Source: DASUNP01 sp963728545
GTDB lineage: Bacteria > Acidobacteriota > Blastocatellia > UBA7656
Reading direction: 5' to 3'
Length of the DNA: 64,000 nucleotides
NCBI GenBank assembly: GCA_963728545.1
Contig: CAVSKO010000003.1
Location: 620,001 to 684,000 of the forward strand
In this document: one piece after another, positions 33,464 through 41,668 of the stretch
Position numbering within the stretch: the stretch's first letter is position 1
How the letters are laid out: the number at the start of each line of letters is the position of its first letter
The notes under the pieces: model-generated
The model's database searches: none
What the model was told of the DNA's origin: nothing
Seen by the model: only the letters and a program-made list of their open reading frames with translations
Made by a program: the position numbers and the translations under genes

Positions 33464-34957
33464 CTACACACTTCTGCAAACTGTAAGCTCCCGCAAGAAC
33501 TCTTTCAACGCATTGGAATCTGCGCGGCAATTCAACAGATGGAAGGGAGGAAATTCGATGTAAATCCGAGTCTTTTCCGCCGCGTTCGGCGGCGGCGGGC
33601 CATCGTAGATGCCTATGAGCGGGATCGGCGGCTCACGCAGCAAAAGAATCTTGCGACACTGGATAACCTGGTAATAGATTGATGTCGCTTCTGCCCCGCA
33701 GTAAATGATTAAGGCCCCATCACAATTGAGCAGATACTCCTCAAAAATTTTCCGAAGCTCTGTCGGGTCGCCTTTATCAGGGAGCATAGCGTGGCCGATG
33801 GTGTTCTTATCCCAACACGGGTTGTTAAAAATCTCATCGGCCCGTTTGCGGTCAGTATTGTCCGCCATCACATAAATGAGTTTCCCCATCGTACGTACAG
33901 GCGTGCTCGTGCGGGGCCTGGGCTTTAGCTCTGCTTTCACATCACTCTTGAACTCCTCGATGCTTTCGGCTCGAACATGGATGCCTTCAAGCAGGCGGCG
34001 CTGGTCTTCATCCACATGGTCACTTACAACTAAGTTCGGATCACGCCATTGCAGAATCCGCTTCTTGGCCGGAACAGCACGGTCATACTGAAGTCTGGGG
34101 TATCCGAACGATTGCCTGAATGGCCTTTTACCCACGACATCGCTAAGGAGTTGCACAAAGATAGAGGATTGCGCCAGAGCTTTCTCAATCGCCTCGTTAA
34201 AGGCGGTCAAATCGTCGTAGACCCACAAGTTTTCGGGCAGAACCTTGAAACCTGCCTGCTTCAAAGAGTTTCTAACGTCCTCCCGTCGTGAATAGAGATC
34301 ATCAGTAACTTCGGCGAGAAATACGGTACGCTCAGTGAGAGCGTCAGAATCAGTTGCGTCGAGGGAAGTGCTCGCGCTCAATGACGCCCGCGTAGTTTTT
34401 TCAAGCCGCTTAAGCTCTTCGAAAAGATCGTTGCTCAGGCTGATAAGCCGTTCGTAGTATTCCGCTTCTTTGGGATCAGTCAGGCCCAAAGTGCGCGGTG
34501 TGCCGCCCTTCTGTTCCGTCCAGAAACGTGTTCTGATAAGGTCTCCGAACTCGTCAGGAAGCTCACTCATCTCCACCTTATCCAACTCAATTAGAAAGAT
34601 GGGTAGACCCGAGTCAGCGAGATCATTGTCGGTGCGCTCCTTGGCGAGTCGTAAAAACTCTTTCCACTCATTCATGCACCATTCGGAATTGAGATAACCG
34701 CGTGAGACGATCATGAGGAAAGTCGCTGCCTGGGGAAGTATTCCCATAATGTGGGGAGTAAGCTGTCCATTGCCGGGCAGGTCATTCTCATCCATCCACA
34801 GTGAGACATCTTTCTTACCCAGCCTTTTCATTAGCTGAGTTCTCAAATGCTCAGCAAAGATTGAAACCCATCCCTGTTCACCTTTATTGAGAGGTATGTT
34901 ATCGATGTGTGCGTAGCTGATGAAGATGTCGTGTTTATAATTTGGAAGGAAAGCCAT
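33464..34957 (-). CDS. TIR-domain protein with further Rossmann-like domains
   Basis: 497 residues. N-terminal TIR (residues 8-170: KHDIFISYAHIDN, VSLWMDENDLPG, TFLMIVSRGYLNSEWCMNEW). A middle region (about 215-340: VFLAEVTDDLYSRREDVRNSLKQAGFKVLPE ... SIFVQLLSD) looks like a second TIR-like fold, and a C-terminal part (about 350-490: LIYVMADNTDRKRADEIFNN ... GALIIYCGAEATS) like a third. Encoded directly upstream of the nSTAND1 NTPase on the same strand, so the two probably form one system. The IS10-type element with its MITE lies about 140 bp upstream of the start. Confidence 0.85.
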   Translation of the reverse strand: MAFLPNYKHDIFISYAHIDNIPLNKGEQGWVSIFAEHLRTQLMKRLGKKDVSLWMDENDLPGNGQLTPHIMGILPQAATFLMIVSRGYLNSEWCMNEWKEFLRLAKERTDNDLADSGLPIFLIELDKVEMSELPDEFGDLIRTRFWTEQKGGTPRTLGLTDPKEAEYYERLISLSNDLFEELKRLEKTTRASLSASTSLDATDSDALTERTVFLAEVTDDLYSRREDVRNSLKQAGFKVLPENLWVYDDLTAFNEAIEKALAQSSIFVQLLSDVVGKRPFRQSFGYPRLQYDRAVPAKKRILQWRDPNLVVSDHVDEDQRRLLEGIHVRAESIEEFKSDVKAELKPRPRTSTPVRTMGKLIYVMADNTDRKRADEIFNNPCWDKNTIGHAMLPDKGDPTELRKIFEEYLLNCDGALIIYCGAEATSIYYQVIQCRKILLLREPPIPLIGIYDGPPPPNAAEKTRIYIEFPPFHLLNCRADSNALKEFLRELTVCRSV

Positions 34958-35106
34958 GAGTCGAGCCTCGATTCCTTAATAATCATTAATGGTTAATCAC
35001 TCCTCAACTGAAAGCAGCTAGCTCTGATAGGTAAGGTCTCCTACAGGAGAGCAGGTATTTAATAACTCAACTCTTAATCAATGTCAATACCGTCGCGCCC
35101 TGAGTC

Positions 35107-35280
35107 CAGGGCGAGAGCATCTAAATTCCCAACAAAAATGAGGGGTTCAACTTTTCGAGCAATTTTGCCAATTCAAATTACCGTCAAAAGTCGAAGGAAT
35201 TTGCTCATATTTGTATCTGGTATAGAAGTCTAAGAAACCAAAATCCTTATTCTCCTAGAAAATTAGATGCTCTCGCCCTA
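35107..35280. repeat. MITE family 1, copy 2 (174 bp), nested in the IS end
   Basis: Same 174 bp as 10829-11002, with its own 10-bp duplication GCCCTGAGTC at 35097-35106 and 35281-35290. The duplicated bases include the first seven bases of the IS, so the MITE came later. Confidence 0.93.
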
Positions 35281-35366
35281 GCCCTGAGTCATGCCCAGTG
35301 AAAAAGAGAGCCTCCTTGTGATAAGAATGCGTTGACTAAAACCCATTCACAACAAGGAGGCTACTT

Positions 35367-36457
35367 ATGCGTCTGAAACGCATTCACAAGTTTACCAAAG
35401 CCGTGACCAAAGGACTATTGCCAACCCAGCAAGCCACCCTCTCGCAGATGGTCTGCGGCGTCCTCTTCTGCCGCTCGCTCATCCTTGCCCAGATTGCTCG
35501 CGGCTTTCAAACCGAGGTGGCTTTCCCGCACAACCTCAAACGGGTTGAGCGCTATGTCTCAAATCCACGCATAAACTCGCTACAATGCAAACAAGTCATT
35601 GCTCGCCGTCTGCTCCGCCAACTCCATCATCGCTTGCAACTCAACCCCACCCAACCTCTGGAGATCATCATCGACTGGACCAGTGTGTGGCCCTACCAGG
35701 TGCTGGCGGCGCTAGTGCCAGTCGCCGGTCGCGCTGTCCCCGTCTTGCAGTGGGCGACCAGCTCAAAGCCCAGCAAAATACCTTTGAAATGCAGTTTATC
35801 GCCGCTCTCCGCCGTTGCCTACCGAAGCACTCGAAGGTGGTCATTGTCGCGGATAGAGGTTTTCAACGGGCGGCTTTCTTGCAATACCTTGATGCCCAAG
35901 GCTTCGGCTACGTCATCCGTGTCAAAGGTGATGCTTGCGTTGAGACCAGCGGCTACAGCGGCAAGCTGCGGGATTATCCCTTGCAGGTTGGGCAGTGCTT
36001 CAAGTTAAGCAAGGTCACTTACCACAAAACGAAACGCTATGAGTTGAAAGTGGTATTAAACTGCGAGCGTCGTGACGAGAAAGTCTGTAGCTGGATGCTG
36101 GCGACGAATCTGGGACTGACCGCAAGGCAGACGGTGGCAATCTATGCGCGGAGGTTCTGGTGTGAAGAGAGCTTTCGCGATCAGAAGCAGGAGTTTGAGT
36201 TGGAGGGGGTGCGCGTCAAGCAGGCTGCTCGGCTGGAGAACTTGTTGTTGGTGTTGGCAATCGCCTTACTGATGGTGGCGGTCATTGGGATGCGAGGAAA
36301 TAAGCTAGCGTGCGCGGAGAAATTCAGCCCGCGAAAAAAGCAGCGCGTGTTATTGTCGTGGGCGCAGATTGCCTTGAATTTACTGCGGGAATCGAGCAAG
36401 TTTCTAGACTTGTTGTTTGAGAGTCGAGATACCGGCTTCTCTTTCCGCTGGGCATGA
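35367..36457 (+). pseudogene. IS4-family transposase with frameshift
   Basis: The first frame (35367-36008) encodes MRLKRIHKFTKAVTKGLLPT ... IIIDWTSVWPYQVLAALVP...VLQWATS. The second frame (from within 35585-36457) continues LKAQQNTFEMQFIAALRRCL, VVIVADRGFQRA (second D), YARRFWCEESFRDQKQEFE (YREK-like E). The shift lies near 35775, where one base appears to be missing. The transposase is therefore broken and the element would need help in trans. Confidence 0.88.
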
Positions 36458-36462
36458 CTCAG

Positions 36463-36608
36463 CGTCGCGCCGCCTGAATGCAACTGGTATTACGGATACA
36501 CACTATTTCCACACGGCGAGCGAGGCTAGAGCGGCGGAGAAACAGCAATAAAGTTCTGCTACAGTTTTTGCTGTACCAGATTATTTCGCAAGCCCTTTTC
36601 ACCTAAGG
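36463..36608. other. Intergenic stretch
   Basis: Target duplication, then about 130 bp without a gene before attC 36609-36702. Confidence 0.5.
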
Positions 36609-36702
36609 GTCTAACGATTCGCATCAGCGGGCGCGGCACGTAACACTGGCAGAAACTATGCGAAATCCGCTTGCCGCGCTCCGTTGCATGCGTTTGTTAG
36701 GC
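36609..36702 (-). other. attC recombination site
   Basis: GTCTAAC left, GTTAGGC right; left arm GCATCAGCGGGCGCGGCA; direction minus. Confidence 0.9.
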
Positions 36703-36732
36703 GCGGTTCGAGCAACCTTCTTAATAATACTT

Positions 36733-37005
36733 TCACTTCAACTCTGTCCTCACTACTTCCAGTTCGGCTATTGGAATCCCGATTTCATATAAAAAGTCCG
36801 GGGACATATCCGCTCCGTTATCCCAGACGATTGTGTCCAACTCTGAATTCACACTGACGGCCTTGAAATGGTTGATCTCTCTCAAAGGTTCGAAAACCTC
36901 TCCATCCAGATGTGGCTCCAAGTCGGCCATCCGTACACTCCCGTCTTCGAATGTCAGCCACAATTTGTATCCCGATACATATTCCACGCTCTTCACGAAG
37001 TGCAT
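36733..37005 (-). CDS. DUF2442 protein
   Basis: Start taken at MHFVKSVEYVSGYKLWLTFEDGS, the normal DUF2442 opening (90 residues); the longer frame adds 19 unlikely residues. Also YFEPLRE-like VFEPLREINHFKAVSVN and TIVWDNGADMSPDFLYE, which are family marks. Usually paired with DUF4160, as here, in a presumed toxin-antitoxin or addiction-like module. Confidence 0.92.
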   Translation of the reverse strand: MHFVKSVEYVSGYKLWLTFEDGSVRMADLEPHLDGEVFEPLREINHFKAVSVNSELDTIVWDNGADMSPDFLYEIGIPIAELEVVRTELK

Positions 37006-37015
37006 ACCATACCTC

Positions 37016-37276
37016 CTACTCCAAAGGCTGAATACTCCGCAACGGTTTCTGAGCCATTGCAAGTTCCCAATTCTGCATCAACTCGTCTCGATGTTCAAAT
37101 GCCCATTCCAAGACCAAGGCTATGACTCGCTTAGGCAGGTTCCCCTCAATGAGTTTCAATTCTGTGATGGAGAAGACGCCTGTCTGACCAGAATACTTGG
37201 CGTGGAAGTGGGGCAGCCCGTGTTCCTTGTAGTAGATGGCGATGACGATCCCGAAAAACCTGCTGATTTCTGGCAT
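37016..37276 (-). CDS. DUF4160 protein
   Basis: 86 residues: MPEISRFFGIVIAIYYKEHGLPHFHAKYSGQ is the diagnostic DUF4160 opening (H-x-P-H-x-H-A). Ends 10 bp before the DUF2442 start. The pair is very common in accessory DNA, and its biochemical role is not established. Preceded by attC 37318-37409, which is inverted relative to it. Confidence 0.93.
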   Translation of the reverse strand: MPEISRFFGIVIAIYYKEHGLPHFHAKYSGQTGVFSITELKLIEGNLPKRVIALVLEWAFEHRDELMQNWELAMAQKPLRSIQPLE

Positions 37277-37317
37277 AATTATAATTCTATCAGTTGGCTT
37301 CAGCCTTGGCTACTAGC

Positions 37318-37409
37318 GCCTAACAAACGCATGCAGCGGAGGCCGCGAAGCGAGTTTCTCATTAATCTATCAGTGCGGCTCGCGGCCCCGCTGATGCGAA
37401 TCGTTAGGC
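37318..37409 (+). other. attC recombination site, inverted
   Basis: GCCTAAC left, GTTAGGC right. The left arm GCATGCAGCGGAGGCCGCGA has the extra bases; it points plus between minus genes. Confidence 0.92.
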
Positions 37410-37426
37410 CGATTTGAACGGCAAGG

Positions 37427-38389
37427 TCACTCTACATATTCTCTCAAAGACCTATTGAGATTATCATAGCCCTTTGTAGTAGCGGAGTACTTGATCATTT
37501 GTCTATGGCGTAAGTCAAATGGCACATCATCGATGGATTGAGTAATAAGAACTGTGTTCTTATGCAAGGCATGAGCATAGCCCAGTTCATAAAACACATT
37601 TGGATTTCTGCCCGTCAAATCTGCAATGATCAAGTCCGCTCTTAATATCTGTTCCCAAATCAGCGTCATTATTTCTTGTGGCTTAAATATTCCATCTGCT
37701 CTCTTACAAACCCATTTGCGCTTAAATAGGGTCGGTTCAATGCACCTTTTGTACACTGGGTCGAATTCCTTGGCAAAAGGCATGAGAACAAAGCAAGTTC
37801 TTCTATCTGCAGCAGAGTCGAGAATCTTATAGATTGCTGCTAGCTGTCCAAGTGTTATGCTTCCTCCCCTTGCAACGACCTTTAGGATCAATGCTTGACA
37901 TTCATAGCAAAAATCACATTTTGCAAGGCTTAAATTAATATCCTTCTTGTTATCACAGTAATCTCCAATGCATCCTCTAGTATTGTAGTGAACAGGAGTT
38001 TCGACGTGGAGAAGAGTCATAAGTGCATCGGCCAAAGTATATGTAATATATCTTTGTACGGGATACAATGAAAACTTAGATCTCCATCCATGTGTAGTGA
38101 TGACAGCCACCTTGTCGTCGAGGCAGGAAAATAGATCTCCTTCCAAGCTGCATTCACAAAGAACAATGGGGTGTTCTCCAGGGTATTTCTCAGCGATCAG
38201 TTGCTTACCGAGATTTTCCAAAGCTTCTACTGGCACCGGGCGTTTGGTATTATTGCCTTTGGGTAGGGCCATAATCTCCTCATGCACCGAGAAATCGAAT
38301 TCGCTCTGGATAGAGTTCAGATTGTTCGCTAAGTTATATGCAGTAGCATCATTAGAACGACCAACCATTATGAATCGAATTCTTTTCAT
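37427..38389 (-). CDS. TIR-like/deoxyribosyltransferase-fold protein with Cys-rich middle
   Basis: About 320 residues from MKRIRFIMVGRS (GGAGG nine bases upstream; the GTG at 38398 lies in that site). The N-terminal ~130 residues have CAT/metallopeptidase-like features but no certain family. A Cys cluster (CIGDYCDNKK ... CDFCYEC, about 142-168) may bind zinc. The C-terminal domain (CFVLMPFAKEFDPVYK ... ADLIIADLTGRNPNVFYELGYAHALHKNTVLI) is the 'MPF...DLTG-NPN-YELG' nucleotide-binding fold related to TIR and nucleoside deoxyribosyltransferases, often found in conflict systems. The gene at 59180-60226 has the same fold at its N-terminus. Confidence 0.8.
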   Translation of the reverse strand: MKRIRFIMVGRSNDATAYNLANNLNSIQSEFDFSVHEEIMALPKGNNTKRPVPVEALENLGKQLIAEKYPGEHPIVLCECSLEGDLFSCLDDKVAVITTHGWRSKFSLYPVQRYITYTLADALMTLLHVETPVHYNTRGCIGDYCDNKKDINLSLAKCDFCYECQALILKVVARGGSITLGQLAAIYKILDSAADRRTCFVLMPFAKEFDPVYKRCIEPTLFKRKWVCKRADGIFKPQEIMTLIWEQILRADLIIADLTGRNPNVFYELGYAHALHKNTVLITQSIDDVPFDLRHRQMIKYSATTKGYDNLNRSLREYVE

Positions 38390-38408
38390 GTGGGTCACCT
38401 CCCAATCG

Positions 38409-38501
38409 GCCTAACGATTGGGAGGACCGGGCCGCGCACCGAACACTGATGGAACCATACGAAACTCGCTTGCGCGGCTTCGGTCCATCCCGTTGTTAGA
38501 C
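38409..38501 (-). other. attC recombination site
   Basis: GCCTAAC left, GTTAGAC right; left arm GGAGGACCGGGCCGCGCA; direction minus. It lies between the TIR-like gene and the second integrase gene. Confidence 0.9.
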
Positions 38502-38606
38502 CGCCTCCGCCTACTAACTCCAGATGTCGCCGTCACACACCTTGCAGGTTACAATCTATGTCCTTAAACCTGCAACAGGGTTAACTCTTATTCATGGAGG
38601 ATATCT
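38502..38606. promoter_or_regulatory. Upstream region of the second integrase, with inverted repeat
   Basis: TTGCAGGTT (38542-38550) and AACCTGCAA (38567-38575) form a perfect 9-bp inverted repeat 32 bp before the ATG, followed by a TGGAGG ribosome site. It may be an operator or an attI-like site. The 40-bp repeats of the right-end integrase are absent. Confidence 0.4.
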
Positions 38607-39596
38607 ATGTCGCTAGCAAAACCTATGGTAAAGCCGAGTCTCAAGGAAGTTTTTGTTTCCGTTTGTAGATTCAAGCATCTCAGCTTGGAAACTGAGCGCT
38701 CTTACTGGAGCTACATCAAGCGTTTCTATACCTTCCACGACAAGCGATACCTGCGCGATTTGGGCGTGCCCGAAATCAGGCAGTTCCTCACACACTTAGC
38801 TGTTAATGGTCGCGTCACCGCTTCAACACAAAATGCTGCTCTGTGCGCTCTCTTGTTTTTATACCGCGAAGTCTACAAAGTAAATTTACCATATATCACT
38901 GAAATAGAACGGGCAAAACGCCCTTCGCGCGTACCTGTAGTTTTCAATCGCGATGAAGTGAAAGCAATACTGACGCGGCTTGAGAAGACACCTCACTTGG
39001 TAGCAAGTTTACTATACGGTTCCGGGTTGCGGCTAATGGAGGCGTTGCGACTGAGTATCAAAGACGTTGATTTAGGATCAAATCAAATAATCGTGCGCGA
39101 TGGCAAAGGTCAGAAGGATCGCCGCACTATGCTTCCTCTAACGATCCGTTCATTACTCCAGGCTCAGGTCGAGCGAGCAAGGATCATCCATGAGATTGAT
39201 AGGCGTGAGGGCCTACCTGGCGTAGAACTACCCTATGCGTTGGAAAGAAAATATCCGAAGGCAAGCAAAGAGTTTGCCTGGTTCTGGCTTTTGCCTGCCC
39301 CAAAGCTTTCACGCGATCCGCGTAGCGGCATTATTCGCCGTCATCATATTTATCAGGATACGGTTCAGCGCGCCGTGAAAAGAGCTATTAAGGAAGCAGG
39401 CATCCACAAACATGGACATTGCCACACTTTTAGGCATAGCTTTTCAACACATCTTCTAGAAGAGGGAGTTGATATAAGGACACTTCAAGAGTTGTTGGGA
39501 CATAGCAACATCCGAACCACGCAGATATATCTACACGTGATGAGTAGCCCGGGATTAGGCATTAAGAGTCCACTAGATACTTTGAGCAAACAATGA
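38607..39596 (+). CDS. intI: Integron integrase located inside the cassette array
   Basis: 329 residues with the tyrosine recombinase set: Arg142 (YGSGLRLMEAL), Lys167 (DGKGQKDR), His273/Arg276 (CHTFRHSFSTHLLEE), His299 (LLGHSN) and Tyr308 (TTQIYLHV). The extra patch unique to integron integrases is present between Lys and His (ELPYALERKYPKASKEFAWFW ... DPRSGIIRRHH, about 207-247). It looks intact. Unlike the right-end integrase it lies between two attC sites (38409-38501 and 39665-39756) and on the strand opposite to their direction, so it is organised as a cassette or as a leftover of a second integron. Confidence 0.92.
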   Translation: MSLAKPMVKPSLKEVFVSVCRFKHLSLETERSYWSYIKRFYTFHDKRYLRDLGVPEIRQFLTHLAVNGRVTASTQNAALCALLFLYREVYKVNLPYITEIERAKRPSRVPVVFNRDEVKAILTRLEKTPHLVASLLYGSGLRLMEALRLSIKDVDLGSNQIIVRDGKGQKDRRTMLPLTIRSLLQAQVERARIIHEIDRREGLPGVELPYALERKYPKASKEFAWFWLLPAPKLSRDPRSGIIRRHHIYQDTVQRAVKRAIKEAGIHKHGHCHTFRHSFSTHLLEEGVDIRTLQELLGHSNIRTTQIYLHVMSSPGLGIKSPLDTLSKQ

Positions 39597-39664
39597 GGAA
39601 TCTGACAGGAAAGTAACTCTGCCTTCTTCCTATGTGAATTAGCCAAGGTCTTACTTCCTAGGCG

Positions 39665-39756
39665 GTCTAACGATTCGCATCAGCGAGCGCGCGAACGGCA
39701 TTGAAGAATACATGCAGAATTTGCTTCGCGCGCTTCGCTGAATGCGCTTGTTAGGC
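39665..39756 (-). other. attC recombination site
   Basis: GTCTAAC left, GTTAGGC right; left arm GCATCAGCGAGCGCGCGA; direction minus. Confidence 0.88.
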
Positions 39757-39809
39757 GCGGCCTCGTGCGTAACTCTTATGACATTTGTTTATCGTTGTAT
39801 GTTTGGAAG

Positions 39810-40058
39810 CTACTTATGCCTAGCCTTTCTTTTTGAGCGTTCTGGTAAAGCTGTTACTAAAGCGCGTAGCACGGTATTTACTGATTCTGGCGTTGTGAAA
39901 ACCTCTGATACCTCTGGGTCGAGGAGCACTACAACGCGCTCTTTACTTATCCGTCCTGCAAATCAATTTGGCTTCGCCTTGCTGTAGTCAAAGCTGTACT
40001 CTGATTGCATATCTTCCGATTCTTTACTGCGAGATTTAGAAGTCAACGTTTTCTTCAT
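39810..40058 (-). pseudogene. brnA: BrnA antitoxin gene with an in-frame stop
   Basis: The frame from ATG 40058 reads MKKTLTSKSRSKESEDMQSE, YSFDYSKAKPN-stop-FAGRISKERVVVLLDPEVSE, then VFTTPESVNTVLRAL. The TGA (39963-39965) stands where Arg is conserved (YDFSKAKPNRFA), one C-to-T change from CGA. The DNA-binding part is downstream of the stop, so the antitoxin is probably not made. It overlaps the brnT end by 23 bp. Confidence 0.88.
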
Positions 40059-40335
40059 AATCCTTTCGTTCCTTCGGCGTTGGCAATCGAGCACTGATAA
40101 TTCGGATTATCTCTTTGGGCCGTTCGGTGAAACAGACCAAGAGTAAACGGTTGTTTATCGAATGCCCAATGATGATCTCACGCCTTTCATCAATGGAATG
40201 TAGTTCATCGTCAAAGATGCTGGCCAATGAATCATCAAAGACGGTGCTCGCCTCGTCAAAGCTAACTCCGTGGTCGATTTGATTTGTACTGGCTTTATTG
40301 TCATCCCATTCGAACCGATAGCTCATGTAGCTCAT
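40036..40335 (-). CDS. brnT: BrnT toxin
   Basis: 99 residues: YRFEWDDNKASTNQIDHGVSFDEASTVFDDSLASIFDDE, EREIIIG-like ERREIIIGHSINNRLLLVCFTE, EIIRIISARLPTPKERKDYEE, the full BrnT (DUF497) pattern with normal length. RelE-like ribonuclease or translation inhibitor. Its antitoxin is broken, so either the toxin is inactive or another BrnA in the array (for example 52544-52822) could neutralise it. Confidence 0.93.
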   Translation of the reverse strand: MSYMSYRFEWDDNKASTNQIDHGVSFDEASTVFDDSLASIFDDELHSIDERREIIIGHSINNRLLLVCFTERPKEIIRIISARLPTPKERKDYEENVDF

Positions 40336-40421
40336 CCATTGCCATAATCTTCAATGATTTATGGTTACAAAGAAGTATCCGCCCTGTCAATCACCGTCTT
40401 GGCTTGATCTCGAAGGCAAGC

Positions 40422-41455
40422 GGCGTTGCTGCATAAATAGCGAAGGATGCGGTGAAGCTGATATTCTCAATCTGTGAAAAAAAAGAAGAAGCAGCAATAC
40501 CGCATCCGTAACTGGTCTGAGTATAACAAAGCTCTTTGCAATCGCGGTAGCCTCACGCTTTGGTTTGATGAAGAAGCCATTCAGTCCTGGCTCAATCACT
40601 CCCGGTCAGGCCATCGCGGCAAGCCTCGCACCTATAGTGATGCCTGCATTCAAGTTATGCTCGTGTTAAAGAGTCTTTACCATCTGCCTCAACGGGCTAC
40701 TTATGGTCTGGTCTGCTCTCTTTTAGAGTTGATGGACTTAGACTTGCCCGTCCCTCATCCTTCGATTTTAAGCCGTCGCGCAGCAACCCTAGAAGTAGTA
40801 CTACCTCGTCAGAATCTCTGCACGCCCTGTTTGACTCTACAGGGCTGAAAGTCTACGGGGAAGGTGAATGGAAAGTAAGAATTCACGGCTATGCGAAACG
40901 CCGCACCTGGCGCAAACTCCACCTTGGCATAGATGCCGAGACAGGAGAGATCATTGCGCAGGTAGCAACAACCAACAATGTTTCTGATAAGGAAGTTCTG
41001 CCAGACCTGTTGGAGCAGATTGATGAGCCAATCAAACAGGTGACAACAGACGGAGGGTACGACTATGCGACTTGTTATGAAGCTATAGCTGGTGTGAAGG
41101 CTCGTGCCGTCATTCCCCCTCGCCGCACAGGCCGATTGAATCCACAAGACGAAAGATTCCGCCAAAGAGATAAGAACTTGCGGGAGATAAGAAAGATAGG
41201 GAGAAAGAAGTGGAAGAAGAGAAGCAAGTATCATCGCAGGAGCTTAGTGGAGACAGCCATTATGAGGGTGAAGAGCATCTTTGGAGATCGGCTAAGTGCG
41301 AGGAAATTTCTGAACCAGGCAACAGAAATGTTCGTGAGGTGAGCAGCACTAAACAAGATGACCCATCTAGGAATGCCTGACAGCTATCCGATCTAATCAG
41401 TGTTTGATTCTTTACAGATGAAGTCTATTCTTTACTCGAATTATGCAGCAACGCC
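40422..41455 (+). mobile_element. IS5-family (IS903-like) element
   Basis: Inverted ends GGCGTTGCTGCATAA and (reversed) the same, 1034 bp, with perfect 9-bp duplication AAGGCAAGC at 40413-40421 and 41456-41464. The right duplication abuts the outer box of attC 41465-41557. Confidence 0.93.
40474..41342 (+). pseudogene. IS903-like transposase with frameshift
   Basis: First frame to 40848: RIRNWSEYNKALCNRGSLTL ... YSDACIQVMLVLKSLYHLPQRA ... PVPHPSILSRRA. The continuation in a second frame is LHALFDSTGLKVYGEGEWKV, YAKRRTWRKLHLGIDAETGE, VTTDGGYDYATCYEAI and SLVETAIMRVKSIFGD. The shift is near 40790-40830, so the enzyme is broken. Confidence 0.9.
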
Positions 41456-41464
41456 AAGGCAAGC

Positions 41465-41557
41465 GCCTAACGTCTGGGATGACCGGGCCGCGCACATAAC
41501 ACTGAGGGAACGATACGAAACTCGCTTGCGCGGCTACGGTCCATCCTGTTGTTAGAC
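41465..41557 (-). other. attC recombination site
   Basis: GCCTAAC left, GTTAGAC right; left arm GGATGACCGGGCCGCGCA; direction minus. Confidence 0.9.
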
Positions 41558-41668
41558 CCGTATTGTCAACCTAAGCTTCTTTTCACTTCTTCAAGTGCTC
41601 GATCACCCATAAACAGGCCAACTTCGTTGCCCCAAGTTCATTATAGTACCGATGGTATCAAGACATCA

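Larger units (their letters stand above)
35100..36462 (+). mobile_element. IS4-family (IS10-like) element, with a MITE inside its left end
   Basis: Ends CTGAGTCATGCCCAG (left, split by the MITE after CTGAGTC at 35106) and CTGGGCATGACTCAG (right, ending 36462), flanked by a 9-bp duplication CGTCGCGCC at 35091-35099 and 36463-36471. Ends starting CTGA and a 9-bp duplication fit the IS10 group. Confidence 0.88.

Noticed and set aside
36181..36483. Antisense frame over the IS10-like transposase
   Set aside because: Shadow of the transposase reading frame.
8385..39965. Stop-codon recoding as the explanation for in-frame stops
   Set aside because: TAA, TAG and TGA all occur, at positions expecting different amino acids, while many intact genes use each as normal terminators.
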